From NCBI GenBank assembly GCA_027008885.1, contig JALVDQ010000017.1:1-5712 (forward strand): a DNA stretch of 5,712 nt, given 5' to 3'. Positions 5,665 through 5,712 of the stretch are shown in pieces. Numbering within the stretch: the stretch's first letter is position 1; every line of letters starts with the position of its first letter. A program made the position numbers and the translations under genes. A model generated the notes under the pieces. It searched no databases and was not told the origin of the DNA. It was given only the letters and a program-made list of their open reading frames with translations. This stretch comes from Thiotrichaceae bacterium (lineage in GTDB: Bacteria > Pseudomonadota > Gammaproteobacteria > Thiotrichales > Thiotrichaceae).

Positions 5665-5702
5665 ATCGGTATAAAGTTAGTTTGAGTTAGTATCGGAATA
5701 AA
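5665..5702. repeat. Nested direct repeats after napF
   Basis: ATCGGTATAAA (5665-5675) recurs as ATCGGAATAAA (5692-5702), one mismatch in 11, start to start 27 bases. Between them GTTAGT occurs twice (5676-5681 and 5686-5691), spaced exactly 10 bases. The paired layout with one-helical-turn spacing is the kind seen at operators, but no protein can be named and no terminator is visible in the 67 bases after napF. Chance in AT-rich DNA is possible. Confidence 0.4.
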
Positions 5703-5712
5703 CTGTTTTTCT

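Overview
The window is a compact chromosomal stretch of a proteobacterium, almost entirely read from the + strand. Base composition looks moderately AT-leaning by eye. The gene set (a beta-type IlvE beginning MSMSDRDG, followed directly by a small CHCC zinc-finger protein) suggests Betaproteobacteria, possibly Nitrosomonadales or a related group. That placement rests on remembered gene order and was not checked by a search.

Region 1 (1-642) holds no intact gene. A broken 3' end of an IS4-type transposase (about 100-342) is followed by a strong imperfect palindrome (356-416) and then by about 225 bases of pyrimidine-rich, apparently non-coding DNA leading into ilvE. An insertion sequence evidently landed upstream of ilvE and decayed.

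Region 2 (643-1832) carries ilvE (branched-chain amino-acid aminotransferase) and a 71-residue zinc-finger protein 47 bases downstream.

Region 3 (1895-5060) is a lipopolysaccharide block: an LpxL/HtrB-family acyltransferase with a GTG start, then lptF and lptG. Each junction is an ATGA overlap, so the three genes are probably translationally coupled. The acyltransferase would finish lipid A acylation at the inner membrane. LptF and LptG are the two permease subunits of the LptB2FG transporter that extracts finished LPS from that membrane. lptB, lptC and lptA are not in the window.

Region 4 (5061-5712) has a 75-base gap with a weak hairpin, then napF, a polyferredoxin normally tied to periplasmic nitrate reductase. 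No other nap gene is visible before the window ends. The last 67 bases contain nested short direct repeats.

I see no previously undescribed multi-gene system here; the coding regions are recognisable housekeeping genes. The least explained elements are the 61-base palindrome at 356-416, the nap-less napF, the repetitive Asp/Asn/Leu tail on the acyltransferase, and the nested repeats at the right edge.
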